Shown: positions 1-10,512, numbered from the stretch's first letter. The stretch is DNA of 64,000 bases from Hippopus hippopus (GCA_946811185.2 OX328097.1:6558242-6622241); one strand, 5' to 3'. Program-made: numbers and translations. Notes: a model not told the origin generated them from the letters alone.

Positions 1-458
1 AGCAGTGGGTGAAAAAGTTCAAGACAATAATCCACGCTTTAAAGACAGCAAAACTCTCTCTAATTTCCAAATTTGGTTATATCAGCCTGAAATTATGTCC
101 TTGACGTATTATTTCGGCCACGGGCAATCCATGGCACAAATGAATCAGACAGTACTGTATACATTTTACAACTTTCCGTTCTGTAGAAAACACGTTGAAA
201 AACTAGAACATTGCATCACATTTTCCGTTTTGTCTCGAATTTTAAAGACACTAGAACAAAGTCATAAGAACAAAGAATGACAGGCTGGCCTGTTTCTTGA
301 ATTATTTTGAGCCGATACCTTCGGAGCCGGAAGACCAACACAACATTTTCTTATCAGAGCCATTAACTCCGATTATGAAGTTTGCTATCCGCGATCAGAG
401 CCCCAGATAGAGGGAGCGATTTTGATTTCAAAATTGAAAATATTAATGATTCTCCATT
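1..458. other. unassigned sequence at left edge
   Basis: No recognised gene or repeat. A 91-codon frame at 5-280 stays open but shows no motif I recognise. Two neighbouring segments near 165-210 and 213-258 (both ending in ACTAGAACA) look like a weak diverged duplication of about 45 bp. Confidence 0.4.
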
Positions 459-533
459 AAACCCTATGTTGTGGATACTCATTAGAATCGTCTCATCAGG
501 ACGATTCTAATGAGTACCCACAACATAGGGTTT
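459..533. repeat. near-perfect inverted repeat (foldback)
   Basis: Arms 459-492 and 500-533 are complementary apart from one base, around a 7-base loop. The arms begin AAACCCTATGTTGTGG. It could be a small foldback element or the product of a template switch; no second copy is seen in the window. Confidence 0.85.
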
Positions 534-904
534 CAAAGAGAAATACATGTAATGGTTTTAGAATACCATCACTCCTTCTTATCTGGAGCTCTGCGCGATA
601 CTGAAACAAGGTTTTGCCTATGTCTGATGTTGACATACTATTTCAAATATAACTCTCAACACTCTAACCACACTGAATACGTCATGTGCAAAAGTTTTAA
701 AAATGAATCAATCTAAAAATTTCGTGGTTTAATAAAGACTATAAAAATGATATTTTTCCAGAAACAGTAAATGACATGATTATCAAAATAAAAATCTAAT
801 TCAATATTTTTGGCTTGTGTACATAAACATGGGTGAACAAAAAAGACATTCTATGCAGGACTGGAACGCGCGTTTTCGTCCACAAAGGAAAAGTGAAAAA
901 AATA
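534..904. other. unassigned AT-rich sequence
   Basis: No gene, repeat family or structured element recognised. Confidence 0.4.
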
Positions 905-1118
905 CTTGAGTTATGCCCTATGAAAAGGTGGCATAATTCATCTGCAAAAAGTATCGACCCAAACATCGTCGAAACATTTTGCTGTTGACAAACTTTCTGT
1001 GTGTCAAAGGACCAGTTTAACTCATGATTCAGCTGGTTGTTAGACAAAATGGATTTTGACTTGGTTGGTATAATGGATAACGCAGTTGTGTATTAAACCC
1101 CTTTTTTCTAGAGCAAGG
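905..1118 (+). mobile_element. MITE-A copy, degenerate
   Basis: Recognised by CATCTGCAAAAAGTATCGACC near 940-960, the segment with TTGTTAGACAAAATGG near 1040 and the end ATTAAACCCC...CAAGGCTCAT near 1093-1118. The GC-rich hairpin usual for the family is lost and the sequence is among the most diverged copies here. Confidence 0.65.
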
Positions 1119-1305
1119 CTCATACATACATGTTATAACGTTTCATGTAATAAACAATATGAAAGAGAATAAAAGTGTCATACAGTTTACATTTGTTGAT
1201 ATATTACTATATACAAGCACGCACTGTAACAGTAGTAATTGTATTAATCAGTGGGTATTTCCAGGTCGAGATGATGGATGGCTTCATGGAAATGTTAACC
1301 CTTAA

Positions 1306-1388
1306 CCCTTTACCAGACGACAAAATTTTAGCCTTGTCCAAATTGAAAGCATTTGCAGTCGACGATTTCAATGTTGCTCAAATGGTGT
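1306..1388 (-). mobile_element. MITE-D fragment
   Basis: Begins with CCCTTTACCAGACGACAAAA directly after TTAA (1302-1305) and continues through the AAATTGAAAGCATTTGCAG segment. It stops where the GTGACCTTGACC tandem array begins, so only about a third of the element is present. Confidence 0.8.
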
Positions 1389-1890
1389 GTGACCTTGACC
1401 TTCGACCCACGTGAACAAATGATTCAAATGGCACTTCTACTGGTAAAGAGAACACCTGTGTAAAATTATTTTTAAATCCATTAATAAATGTAAAAGTTGT
1501 AGCTCGGACAAGCTCCATTGATGAAAATTTTATCATTTGATCTTCAAGTGTGACCTTGGACCTAACCGAACAAAGGTTTCAAATGGCACTTCTACTGGTA
1601 AAGGAGAACAACTGTGCAAAATTATTTTGAAATCCATCCATAAATGTAGAAGTTCTAGTCGTGTAAAATTATTTTTGAACCCATTGATAAATGTAGAAGT
1701 TGTACAATATCTCAGACAATCTCCATTCATGATAATTTTATCATTTGACCTTCAATTGTGATCTTGACCTTGGACATACTGAACAAATGTTTCAAATGGC
1801 ACTTGTAATGATAAAGGAGAACAACTGTGCCAAATTATTTTGAAATCCATCCCTACATGTAGAAGTTCTAGTCAAGACAAGTTTGGACGC
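1387..1890 (+). repeat. degenerate tandem array, GTGACCTTGACC type
   Basis: Three units start near 1387, 1549 and 1755 with variants of GTGACCTTGACCTTGGACC and each contains TTTCAAATGGCACTTCTAC. The middle unit is longer because an AAAATTATTTTTGAACCC...GTAGAAGTT block of about 45 bp is repeated inside it. Arrays of this kind are familiar from mollusc genomes; it does not encode protein. Confidence 0.85.
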
Positions 1891-1935
1891 ATGCACGCAC
1901 GCACGGACGCACGCACGCAAGCACGGACGCACATA
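1889..1935 (+). repeat. ACGC-type microsatellite
   Basis: Run of ACGCACGC/ACGGACGC units closing the tandem array, followed by a short unique tail ending TCTCGCGCACC. Confidence 0.9.
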
Positions 1936-2496
1936 CACCGAAGCGATATTGTGGTAACTATGTCTCGCGCACCGTAAGCTGGCTCGACAAAGAGTATCTC
2001 TGGGTTTCAGAGGATAGTTTTTTTTTCATTTTTAATCGTCGGAAAAGGTCGAGTTTACGTATTAATTTTTCCACTATAAGAGTGAAAGAAGGGATAATCC
2101 AAAAGAAAACCACAATGCTGCTTTATTCCTTTATTGTTGTTTCTATGGTCCACGGGGAGTTTCAGCGCCTTTGTTACGAATCGATATGATTGAAAGAGTT
2201 ATAATAGACAAAAGAGATCAATTCTTATCACAATTTCCGCAGAGTTAGCGTCAATCCAGTTTATTGCTGGCTGTTAGTGGCTTTTCTTGTTGAATGTTAC
2301 ATGCAAGAATGGGTATGACATTTAACGAGTTGTAATGAAATAAGTATCCAGTGTAAACATGACGTGCTCTTTTATTTGCTCTATTTGTACGACCTCTGAT
2401 GGATATTAAAACTATTGTAACGCGTTGGTCTGAACGCCATAAGTGCCTCATCAGTGCTGTATACCTCAGCTTCTTTTGACCAAGTCGCCATACGGT
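1936..2496. other. unassigned sequence
   Basis: Contains the short tail of the preceding array and a poly-T run near 2019. No gene or further repeat recognised. Confidence 0.4.
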
Positions 2497-2873
2497 CTTT
2501 AAGGCACAATAGCTGCAAAAATGCATGTTAGAATACATCTAATTCAAATCATACCTTTTGAAATTACAGGAAATATAGTGATAATGACAATCTGTTATTG
2601 TGTGGTCAGTTTAAGTGTTTAAGTGTAAGTCATTGGCAGAAAAATGAATTCTAAACTCAGATTAAAAGTAAAACAAAAGATAGAGCAACCTGGCGACTTT
2701 TAACCTGGTTTTGAAATTCATTTCTCTGCCAGCAACTAACACTTGGACCGATCTTATTATAACAGGTTGCAATTTTCACAATAATTTCAATACTTTTAAA
2801 TGGAATTATTGAAATCAAAATGCATTTTAACACCGGCACTGTCTAAATTTGGCCGTTAACTGTGCCTTTAAAT
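2497..2873. mobile_element. family I element, copy 1
   Basis: Ends TTTAAGGCACA and TGTGCCTTTAA form terminal inverted repeats. Inside is a foldback between GGCAGAAAAATGAATT (about 2635) and AATTCATTTCTCTGCC (about 2716). The same arrangement recurs at 36854-37252, so this is a dispersed non-autonomous element, possibly a DNA transposon. Confidence 0.75.
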
Positions 2874-3562
2874 ACCTACTGCCCATCAAAAATATTCGAC
2901 CACTGCAGTGTTACCGCGGTTATATACTGTTACGTTTCCTTTTAGCAGTCGCTGTACCCTTTATTTTGACGTAGCGAAGACAGGAAACCAGCAGTCACCT
3001 TACTGCCTATACTAATGCAGTCGTATAGAAGCTTCAAAGTGCCTGAAAGTTGGCTGCTAGGAGACCCTACGCCGACTTTTCTGCAAGACTACCCATGCTG
3101 TAACATAGTTTTGTTCGCTACATATATCATTGCAGTATAACGAAATTCCAAACTTTTGAAACATTCAGCTTCATCTGTACTTCGTTTGACACTTCACAAG
3201 AGGACTGCATTTCACAGTGACAACTTGAGAAATGGCTCTCAATGTGTTTTGACAACTTACACACCTTCAATATTTATCTTCCTTCTATCATTTTTTTCTC
3301 TTTAAATTTAGATGCATTGAAAGCTATTGACTTTTTTCATATAGTCACGGTATGAATGAGTTTGCAATAAAATACTGAGGTAATACCTTAGTTCGATACA
3401 TGGGATATACTACAATATTCTTGACACTTATTATTTTTTAAAAAAGCCCCATTCATGACATCCATTTTGAACAATTATTAATACACGTCTTTGTTTTAAG
3501 TCTATCTAAGCACATAGGTTTTACAAGAGGAACAGTAGGATTTTGACAACCAGGAAATCGGA
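2874..3562. other. unassigned sequence
   Basis: About 690 bp with no recognised gene, RNA or repeat. Confidence 0.4.
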
Positions 3563-3576
3563 TTTTGGCATGACAA

Positions 3577-3882
3577 TATTTATTATTTCTTGTAAAGGGT
3601 TTTCACGCCGTTTTTCAACATTATTTCAGCTATGTCGCAGCAGGCAGTGCATGCTTTCCCGGAGTTTCTTTTTTATCAGTACTCCACACAATATTCTTTC
3701 CAAGCCACTGGCTGCTTTCCCACATAACCATCGTCGAAACGATAATCAGCGGTGAGAGAAGAATAAATCCTGTCGCAATGGCTATTATCAATCCTCGGAA
3801 AGAAATTGGCCGAGCCGGGAATAGAACCAGCGACCCCATGTTCTTGAGTCCTGTACGCTACCGGCTGTGCTACCGGGCTCGG
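3577..3882 (-). mobile_element. SINE-1, near full length
   Basis: Flanked by a 14-bp direct duplication TTTTGGCATGACAA (3563-3576 and 3883-3896). Read on the minus strand it starts with a tRNA-like head (promoter-box-like parts around 3813-3880), followed by the body with GCCAGTGGCTTGGAAAG. The 3' tail here is not the usual AATC run. A SINE is transcribed by RNA polymerase III and copied by LINE enzymes; the duplication fits that mechanism. Confidence 0.9.
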
Positions 3883-4066
3883 TTTTGGCATGACAAAAAC
3901 AAGTAATATGGCTATAAGAATTCTGCTTGAGCTCCCTAAAGTGTGGACAATATTGTGGGCCTCTCTTCTTTGGTGATGAAAAGGACTTTGTCAACACTTC
4001 GAGAACCTTTACTTGAATATATCAAAGACCAAATTTAATACCCACTCTTATAAGAAAAAGTATTAA

Positions 4067-4269
4067 CCCTTAGGCTGCTTAGCGTGACTCACTGGCCTTT
4101 TGCGGAAAGTGTATATCCAAGATCAGACTGAACAGAAAGTGCAATCTAATCCTGGATCTACATTGTCCCATAAGGAAATATTATCCCAAAACATAACTTT
4201 GAAATAGCAATATTTGGGTTTTCACTATCGAATGGAAAATTTCATTTTAGTTATTCAGCAGGATAAGGG
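4067..4269 (+). mobile_element. MITE-H, full length (203 bp)
   Basis: Bounded by TTAA at 4063-4066 and 4270-4273. Termini CCCTTAGGCTGCT and AGCAGGATAAGGG are inverted repeats. The hairpin near 4110-4165 (CCAAGATCAGACTG / CAATCTAATCCTGG) is imperfect. TTAA duplication plus CCC...GGG ends is the piggyBac-superfamily pattern; no transposase is present. Confidence 0.85.
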
Positions 4270-4287
4270 TTAATACTCGGAACATAT

Positions 4288-4548
4288 GGCTTGCAACACG
4301 CGAAAAGGGGCATTCGGACATTTGCGTAAAGTGTCGTCCCGGATCAGCCTGCGCAGTCCGCGCAGGCTGATCCGAGACGACACTTTACGTCAATATCATA
4401 TTTTGTCCTACAGTAGACTTGCATGAAACAGAAAATCACACACGATCGGAAAGTGTCGTCTCGGATCAGCCTGCGCGGACTGCGCAGGCTGATCCGGGAC
4501 GACACTTTACGCAAATGTCCGAATGCCCCTTTTCGCGTGTTGCAAGCC
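4288..4548. mobile_element. MITE-C, full length (261 bp)
   Basis: Terminal inverted repeats GGCTTGCAACACGCG / CGCGTGTTGCAAGCC. The element is nearly symmetric and has two GC-rich hairpins (around 4342-4372 and 4466-4496), both built on AGCCTGCGC/GCGCAGGCT. Three further copies in the window have exactly the same length. Possible 4-bp AT-rich target duplications; superfamily unassigned. Confidence 0.9.
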
Positions 4549-4724
4549 AATTATTTAGCTTCAGCCGATTGGAGCCACAACACATTCATCCAGAGGCATA
4601 ACTGAATGACTTTTAAGAACATTTGGACACAACCTCGTTTCTTTCATGAGTGAACAGGATAGGGTGTCGTGCTTTCCGAATCTTAACTTCAGTTATTTTT
4701 GTAACAGTTCTGATATGTAACAAC

Positions 4725-5027
4725 CTCAGTTTTTACGGTAATTGTCTCGACGAGGGTTATGTGGGAAAACAGCCAGTGGCTTGGAAAGAATATTGTAAAG
4801 CATAAGAGTATTGTAAGAAAATTGTGTGGAGTAAAGCATGGATAGGTGTACTGACAGCCACGATATTGAAATAATGTTGAAAACGGCGTCAAACACCAAA
4901 CAATTAATCAATCTTTTACGGTAATTTCAGCGCTCTGATTCGGGTAGTAACGCTCTTTCAAAAAAGTACTTTTTTGAAAGAGAGTTAATATCAAATCAAA
5001 GCCCTGAAATTACCGTAAAAACTGAGA
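4725..5027. repeat. foldback element interrupted by a SINE
   Basis: Arms CTCAGTTTTTACGGTAAT (4725 on) and ATTACCGTAAAAACTGAG (to about 5027) are inverted, with an inner hairpin CTTTCAAAAAAGTACTTTTTTGAAAG near 4957-4982. A SINE-1 fragment sits in the left arm, so the left terminal sequence now appears twice. Confidence 0.85.
4744..4913 (+). mobile_element. SINE-1, 5'-truncated, with 13-bp target duplication
   Basis: The direct repeat TTTTACGGTAATT at 4731-4743 and 4914-4926 flanks it. It begins inside the body (CGACGAGGGTTATGTGGG) and ends in an AATTAATCAATC tail. 5' truncation with a tail and a duplication is what LINE-mediated target-primed copying leaves. Confidence 0.9.
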
Positions 5028-5465
5028 CTGTTACATTTTATATAAGGATAAGAAGTGATGTTTAGCCCAATGCATGGAAACACGTACACAGGACTAACAA
5101 GCTGCAATTGAAGGAGAAATGCATGTAGTTAGCTGGGAGACATTTAAAAATGCAATAAAGACTTGAAGCACAGACTTTGGACGTCATACTTACTTTGAAT
5201 GGATGTCATATAGACTACTTTAAGTAAAACAGACTTTTCGGAAATGGTGCATTATATCAACTGATATTAGGGTGACATGTATATATCATACATTAAATGA
5301 AACGTTATTGGGTCTGTAAAAATTTAATAACTTTCATTTATGATGACATGGATATGTTTACAGAAAAACAATACTTAGAATAAGGACAAATAACTCTGTA
5401 TTATTGAGTCATGGAATAAAAGTAACATTTTTAATCGTTTCATAGCATCTGGGAAAACAAGTACT
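5028..5465. other. unassigned sequence
   Basis: No gene, repeat family or structured element recognised. Confidence 0.4.
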
Positions 5466-5612
5466 TTGCGAACAGCATAGTTCTTAATCAGACTGAATAG
5501 AACCAGCTGTCGGATCTTGGAGCGAAACCGTTCACTTGTTCAAACCTTTAAGATAAAAAGCTTTCCAAAGTGGATTCTTTTAAAGCCGTCTAAAGAGGTC
5601 GGATAGATATAT
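5466..5612 (+). mobile_element. MITE-H2 remnant
   Basis: Matches the 37511-37729 copy in AATCAGACTGAATAGAACC, TAAGATAAAAAGCTTTCC and TCTAAAGAGGTCGGATA. The left end and one hairpin arm are eroded. Confidence 0.55.
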
Positions 5613-5621
5613 ATTAGCCAT

Positions 5622-5885
5622 GATCCGAGAAAAGGGGAAAAAAAAAAAGGTTTAATGTATCTGCAAAAAGTATCGACTAAGGTCAGCCTACACAGTCCTT
5701 GTAGGCTGACCTGAGCTGAAATTTTTCGCTATTAGTCTTCCTATCGAAGGACCGTCTATCTCATGACTCAGTCACTTTTTTAACGAAATAGATTTTATGG
5801 ATCCATAATTATATGATGACTTGCCTAGTATCATGCACCACAGAGATGAGTTAACACCCATCCCCCTTCGGCAGAGGATCATATA
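5622..5885 (+). mobile_element. MITE-A copy
   Basis: Near full length. The hairpin at about 5690-5714 reads AGCCTACA...TGTAGGCT, where both arms differ from the family AGCCTGCG/CGCAGGCT yet still pair. A poly-A run interrupts the left end. Confidence 0.85.
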
Positions 5886-6007
5886 CATTTGACGCCGAAA
5901 GAGTTGGTACTTTAAAAAACGCTGATTTAGGTTTCTGACCTCTATTAGATATGCGTAGCACTTTTGAAAACTTGGGTTTAATACATACTCGTATTGCATA
6001 ATACTTA

Positions 6008-6192
6008 AGCATGTCGTCGCATAATATGGACCAATTTTTGTTCAGAGAACGACTGAATCATGAAATAGAATAGTCCTTTCGCATGCTGAAAATTTACCAT
6101 CCAGGTCAGCCTGTGCAATCCACGCAGGCTGACATTGGTCGGTACTTTTTGCAGATGCATTAACACATCTGTTCACAGAGGATGGCTCAATC
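6008..6192 (-). mobile_element. MITE-A copy, left end missing
   Basis: Starts within the element (GACTGAATCATGAAATAGAA) and runs through hairpin AGCCTGTGC...CACGCAGGCT to the terminus CTGTTCACAGAGGATGGCTCA. Orientation is opposite to the copy at 5622. Confidence 0.85.
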
Positions 6193-6331
6193 ATACAGTA
6201 TCCCTTACTCTGTAAGGTGCCAGATTAGCAGAACCCAATCTGCATAACTCTCTCTCTTCCATAACCAAGGGTTTGGTGGAATCAAAGTGCCGAAACCCAA
6301 CTAAGGTAGGCACAATTCATAATTATTTTAA

Positions 6332-6513
6332 CCCTTAACCTGTTAAATAAGTTAATTTAAAAGCCGATAGTTTAAAACCTAATTGTTGCTATTTTAGAGG
6401 TATTCTGGGGGAAAAATATCTCCCTATCGGACAGTGTAAATTCAAGATCAGACTGCGCGTTCTGTGCACACTGTCCGCAAAAGGTCCTTTAATCAGGCTT
6501 AGTAGTGTAAGAG
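6332..6513 (-). mobile_element. MITE-H copy
   Basis: TTAA at 6328-6331 and 6514-6517. The termini are degraded, but CCGATAGTTTAAAACC, ATCTCCCTATCGGACAGTGT and the hairpin with AAGATCAGACTGCGC match the family in reverse orientation. Confidence 0.8.
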
Positions 6514-6610
6514 TTAAGTACCGAACAATACTCACGTTCTAGCTGTTTTGTCTTTTGGGCCATCTGAAAAGAGAAATGGCAGACTGTTGTAGATTTTCTC
6601 TGAATGAGAG

Positions 6611-6715
6611 ATATTTTAAACCGCTTTCAACGATTTTTCACTCATATCACAGCCGTAGTTCACTTATCCACATACTCATGTTTTTTCCCTGGGTTTCAAT
6701 AGAACTACGTTGATG
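6611..6715 (-). mobile_element. SINE-2 body fragment
   Basis: TTTAAACCGCTTTCAACGAT and CATATCACAG..CCTGGGTTTCA match the 32384-32623 SINE-2 body. The tRNA-like head is absent. Confidence 0.6.
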
Positions 6716-6850
6716 CTAATACGCAGTTGAGGACCTTACAGACAGAAGGCCAAATGTGGTCAAAGATACAAAAGTTCCAAATGAAATAGCAATTAGTTTA
6801 AACATATTTATTTCACATAGATTGAGAAACAAGTTTTTTACATCTTACAC

Positions 6851-7008
6851 TAATCTCTCTCTATTCTGCTTCCTGGGAACTTCACCAGTACTCGCGCCGA
6901 ATGTGTGGGCCAATGAAAAATTCCAAAGTTGACACCCGCTTCCGGGTATCCAACTCTGGACCTTAAGGTTACAAAGCCGACGTTCTACTCCACAACCACG
7001 GATACCAT
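6851..7008 (-). mobile_element. SINE-G copy 1, tRNA-like
   Basis: Shares TCTCTATTCTGCTTCCTGG and CCGAATGTGTGGGCCAAT with 63465-63625. The minus strand of the right part has GTTGTGGAGTAGAACGTCGG and a second promoter-box-like stretch, the layout of a tRNA-derived head. Internal box matches are imperfect. Confidence 0.6.
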
Positions 7009-7100
7009 ACTATAAATAACAGTTGCAATCACTTTCTAAGGAAATCATCAGTTCAAAATTAGAAACATTACTTGTCATAAACTTTCATCTTTTCTGATTA

Positions 7101-7404
7101 ATGATTAATTGATTGTATCGTGTTTAACGCCGTTTTCAAAATTATTTCAATTATATCACGGCGGCCAGTGGACCTATCCGTGCTTTCCCAGAGTTTCTTT
7201 TACCAGTACTCCGCACAATATTCTTTCCAAGCTACTGGCTGCTTTCCCACATTACCATCGTCGAAACAATGGTCAGCGCTGTGAGAGGAAAGAATCCTGT
7301 CGCAACGATCCTCTGAAATAAATTGGCCGAGCCGGGGATCGGACCAGCGACCTCCTGTTCTTAAGTCATGTGCGCTACCGACTATGCTACCGGGGCTCGG
7401 CTTC
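7101..7404 (-). mobile_element. SINE-1, near full length
   Basis: Flanked by TTCTGATTA at 7092-7100 and 7405-7413 (longer if one mismatch is allowed). The AATGATTAATTGATTG tail lies at left; the tRNA-like head occupies about 7330-7400 on the minus strand. Confidence 0.88.
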
Positions 7405-7572
7405 TTCTGATTATCAAATAGTGGTGCAAAAATGCTTGATATCAAATAGTCAAATGTAACAATTTTTGACAGCTCAGAAAGAAATCCGTCACACTCAAAT
7501 ATTCATTATCTGGCAATGTATTCTAATCCGGCTGGTTCACAGCATTTTGGTGACTGAACAGTTTTCTTTTTT

Positions 7573-7639
7573 TGACGGCGAACATCAAGATCATACTGCA
7601 CAGAACATGCATTTTAATCTTTGATCTACAGTGTCCTCT
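7573..7639 (+). repeat. MITE-H hairpin remnant
   Basis: AACATCAAGATCATACTGCA and TCTTTGATCTACAGTGTCC are the two sides of the H hairpin. Element termini are not recognisable. Confidence 0.6.
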
Positions 7640-7824
7640 AATTCATTCTGGACCCCCATTTGCTGTGAAACTGTATCATGAACCATGCCAAACGTCGAAT
7701 TAATATATCTGAAAGTGAAAGACCTAATTTCATAAAGCTATAACAGGCACACAATAGTCAAGGTTAATAGTTTGTCGAATTTCCCACAGCATTCCCGCTA
7801 GGCAAGCGGATGATGCTATGGGGG

Positions 7825-7840
7825 AGGGGGGGGGGGGTAA
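7825..7840. repeat. G-run
   Basis: GGGGGAGGGGGGGGGGGG, a homopurine stretch with possible quadruplex potential and probable length polymorphism. Confidence 0.8.
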
Positions 7841-7894
7841 ACTGTCTGCAACAGGCACAGAATGTGTCATTTAACTACTGCGTAACCAGACAAC

Positions 7895-8080
7895 AAAATT
7901 ATAGACCCGTCCAGTCTAGAAGAATTTGCAGACAACTAATTCAACATGGCTCAAGTGGTGGCACTGTCTTTGAAATGGAACAAAAAATGTTGGAAAAGGA
8001 GTAGATGCTGGTTAAAAGCGTTTTCTCCCTTTCCGGCAATGTTTTCAAAAGCCTTCTTGTTCAGGGTCGTTAAAACAAGG
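7895..8080 (-). mobile_element. MITE-D copy, degraded
   Basis: CCCGTCCAGTCTAGAAG..TTTGCAGAC and AAAAAATGTTGGAAAAGGAG / CTCCCTTTCCGGCAATGTTT preserve the two halves of the central hairpin. Termini are not clean. Confidence 0.6.
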
Positions 8081-8097
8081 GTGAGTGGTAGAGCGGT

Positions 8098-8310
8098 TAA
8101 CACTTTCCCTGCTCAAACAAGTTGGCAGCCGATGACAACATATTAGACTCCTCCAAATTCAAAGCAGTTGCAGACGACAAATGTGGGTTAGATTTGGTTT
8201 TTTTTTTTTTTGTCTCTGATAGACTAAAAAAAATGTGTGAAAAGGAGAAAATGCAAGGTACCAGCGTTTTGTCTCTTTTTCATTGATGTTTTCCTGTACC
8301 TTCTACTCAT
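8098..8310 (-). mobile_element. MITE-D copy, degraded
   Basis: Begins AACACTTTCCCTGCTCAAAC after a TTAA-like site and keeps TGTGTGAAAAGGAGAAAATG. A poly-T run near 8200 splits it. Confidence 0.6.
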
Positions 8311-8698
8311 GGGCTGTCAAAGTTGTTTGTAAAAGTGTTAAAGAAGTTATCCTGACAAAATAGGGTAGATCAACTTGAATAAAGGCTCCATAGACATTCA
8401 CTTAACGAGCAATTTCTCCTTTAGTCTCAATGTTTTCATTTGAGGTCTACTGCGTAACGTACAAAGTCGTCTGCGGGAGGGAATGGGATAGACTGCAATG
8501 ATTTATTTTCATATTCAATACTTTCTCGGATATTACAGCACTGTCGGATTTCAATTCATTTGTGTAACCCCCTAATGTCTGGCGAAGAAAATTCGTATTA
8601 ATTTTCCTGTTCATAAACACAATCCTTGCCTATTAATCCTCAAATTGTAATATATAGGAAATGACATTCTTTGGCGCTTTAGATAAGATTTTGTTAAG
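8311..8698. other. unassigned sequence
   Basis: A possible very old D fragment (TTTCTCCTTTAGTCTCAATG near 8411) lies here. Nothing else recognised. Confidence 0.35.
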
Positions 8699-9685
8699 AT
8701 ATTAGACCCCTAATAGAAAACAGCTATTTCCACTATAATATACTCAGTTCCATAAATAAGTGTGCACTTAATTTTCTTTTATTTCTCGTCTCATGTTTTA
8801 CTGAAGACCAACAAATTTGGTATCATACTTTAGTTCAGAGTCTGTAGGAAATGCCAGGCTAATCAGATTTTGACTAACAGAAAGTTTAAGTTAGGTTTTT
8901 GCAGTTTAAATGAAGGTGGTACTAAAATCAAAGTTGCAAAAGTACTCAAAGACTAAGGTAACATTAAAGTTAGGTTTTGGCCACCGCTCTCGTTCAGGAA
9001 TGGAATAACATTCCTGATGCAATGATTTTACGTTATGTAAGGTCTATGCGACGTCGAATAATTGCCTGTATCGACAGCAGAGGTGGCCATACAAGATATT
9101 GATTGAAAAATTACAAGAACTTTAAGAAAAACCTAACTTTAATGTTACCTTAGTCTTTGAGTACTTTTGCAACTTTGGTTTTAATACCACCTTCATTAAA
9201 ACTGCAGAAACCTAACTTAAGCTTTCTGTTAGTCAAAATCTGATTAGCCTGGCATTTTCTACAGACTCGGAACTAAAGTATGACACCACATTTGTTGGTC
9301 TTCAGTAAAACATGAGACGAGAAATAAAAGAAAATTAAGTGCACACTTATTTATGGAACTGAGTATATTATCATACAAAATTTTCTATGATTAAAAATGA
9401 GTATTATTGTACTACTTTAACCGAGCCACTTTTTCCTTTTTTTCCTTCTTAGAATTATCATTTATAAATCTAAAACTACTATATTCTCATTACAAAGGGA
9501 GATAATAATTACCTCCCTTTTCAGGAAACTAACAAAAGTATCAACAAATAATTTCAAGATAGACATCAAAGGAATTTCTGGTCGGTTGAAGATGTGCAAA
9601 AGTATTATATCAGCATAAATCCTTATTTATCAACTAACAAGAAATTTTATTCCATGTTGCACTAGAAGCGTTAGGGGTCTAATAC
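8699..9685. mobile_element. candidate DNA transposon enclosing a giant palindrome
   Basis: The inverted pair TATTAGACCCCTAA (8699-8712) and TTAGGGGTCTAATA (about 9671-9684) would bound a unit of about 990 bp containing the palindrome described next. No coding frame inside. The boundary call rests on 14 matching bases only. Confidence 0.45.
8735..9371. repeat. giant inverted repeat (arms about 244 bp)
   Basis: Arms 8735-8978 and 9127-9371 are complementary almost throughout, beginning ATAATATACTCAGTTCC and ending GGAACTGAGTATATTAT. The 148-bp spacer holds its own short inverted pair (GGCCACC / GGTGGCC) and CAGGAATG..CATTCCTG. No transposase inside. Arms of this similarity would extrude as a long hairpin. 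Confidence 0.92.
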
Positions 9686-10265
9686 CTTAAACGGGCCTAG
9701 TAAAACATTGTAAAGAGGGACTTCGATGAGTTCGATCAAATTTTATCTCAATAGCCAACAAATGTCAGATTCTTTTTTCTCATTACTTTTTATCCCATTA
9801 CCCATTACTACTCGTTAACTCTCAAGAATTAAATGTATTATAGTTAGATCTACAATATATATATATGTTTGCGAAACCTTCATTTCCATGAACACGAACT
9901 TTTCACTTCAAATGACGGCAGTATGCGTTCGAGATAAAAATATTTAAAAGAAAAGCCGGTGTTACAACTACTTAATCTTTAATCTGGAATAAAACAAGGC
10001 TTTCTTTTTTAATCATCAGTTTTGGCTGGTGAACTATTACTGAAAATTGTGCCATACGTTGTTTGAAAATAGCGGGCCAAAATACATTAAATTTTATTTT
10101 ACAAATGACGTCACATAATGATCATATGACGTCATTAAATCGTATGTTATCAAATGTGTGTAAGATAAAAAAAATTCTAAATGGCTACGTAACACTGAAA
10201 TCAAGAGTATTTATGTGATTAAACAAAAAGTAAATTCATTCAGAATCAGACTTGAAACTTGTTAT
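9686..10265. other. unassigned sequence
   Basis: Contains an AT dinucleotide run near 9855 and two TGACGTCA matches (about 10105 and 10128). No gene recognised. Confidence 0.4.
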
Positions 10266-10512
10266 ATGAGTCATACTGTGTGAAAAGGAGGCTTAACGCA
10301 TTTGCAAAAAAGTATCGATTCTGGTTAGCCTACGCAGTCAGCGCAGGCTCTATGAAAGGGGTTTTGTCTAACAACCGAGTGAATCATGCAAAAAGTGGTC
10401 CTATGCCATGCAGAAAATTTATAAAATAGCGAAAAATTTCGAGCCATGTCAGCCTGCGCGGATTGCGCAGGCTAACAAGTGTCGAAACTTTCTGCAAAAG
10501 CATTAAACCCCG
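10266..10512. mobile_element. MITE-A copy, rearranged
   Basis: Contains both an A left end (GTGTGAAAAGGAGGCTTAA) with half-hairpin AGCCTACGC..GCGCAGGCT and, after CTATGAAAGG, the opposite-strand body with its own hairpin (about 10451-10475) and terminus. This suggests recombination between two inverted copies or an internal deletion. Confidence 0.75.

Noticed and set aside
1387..1890. GTGACCTTGACC units as hormone-receptor response elements
   Set aside because: TGACCTTGACC resembles a nuclear-receptor half-site pair, but it is a component of a tandem repeat, so no regulatory claim is justified.
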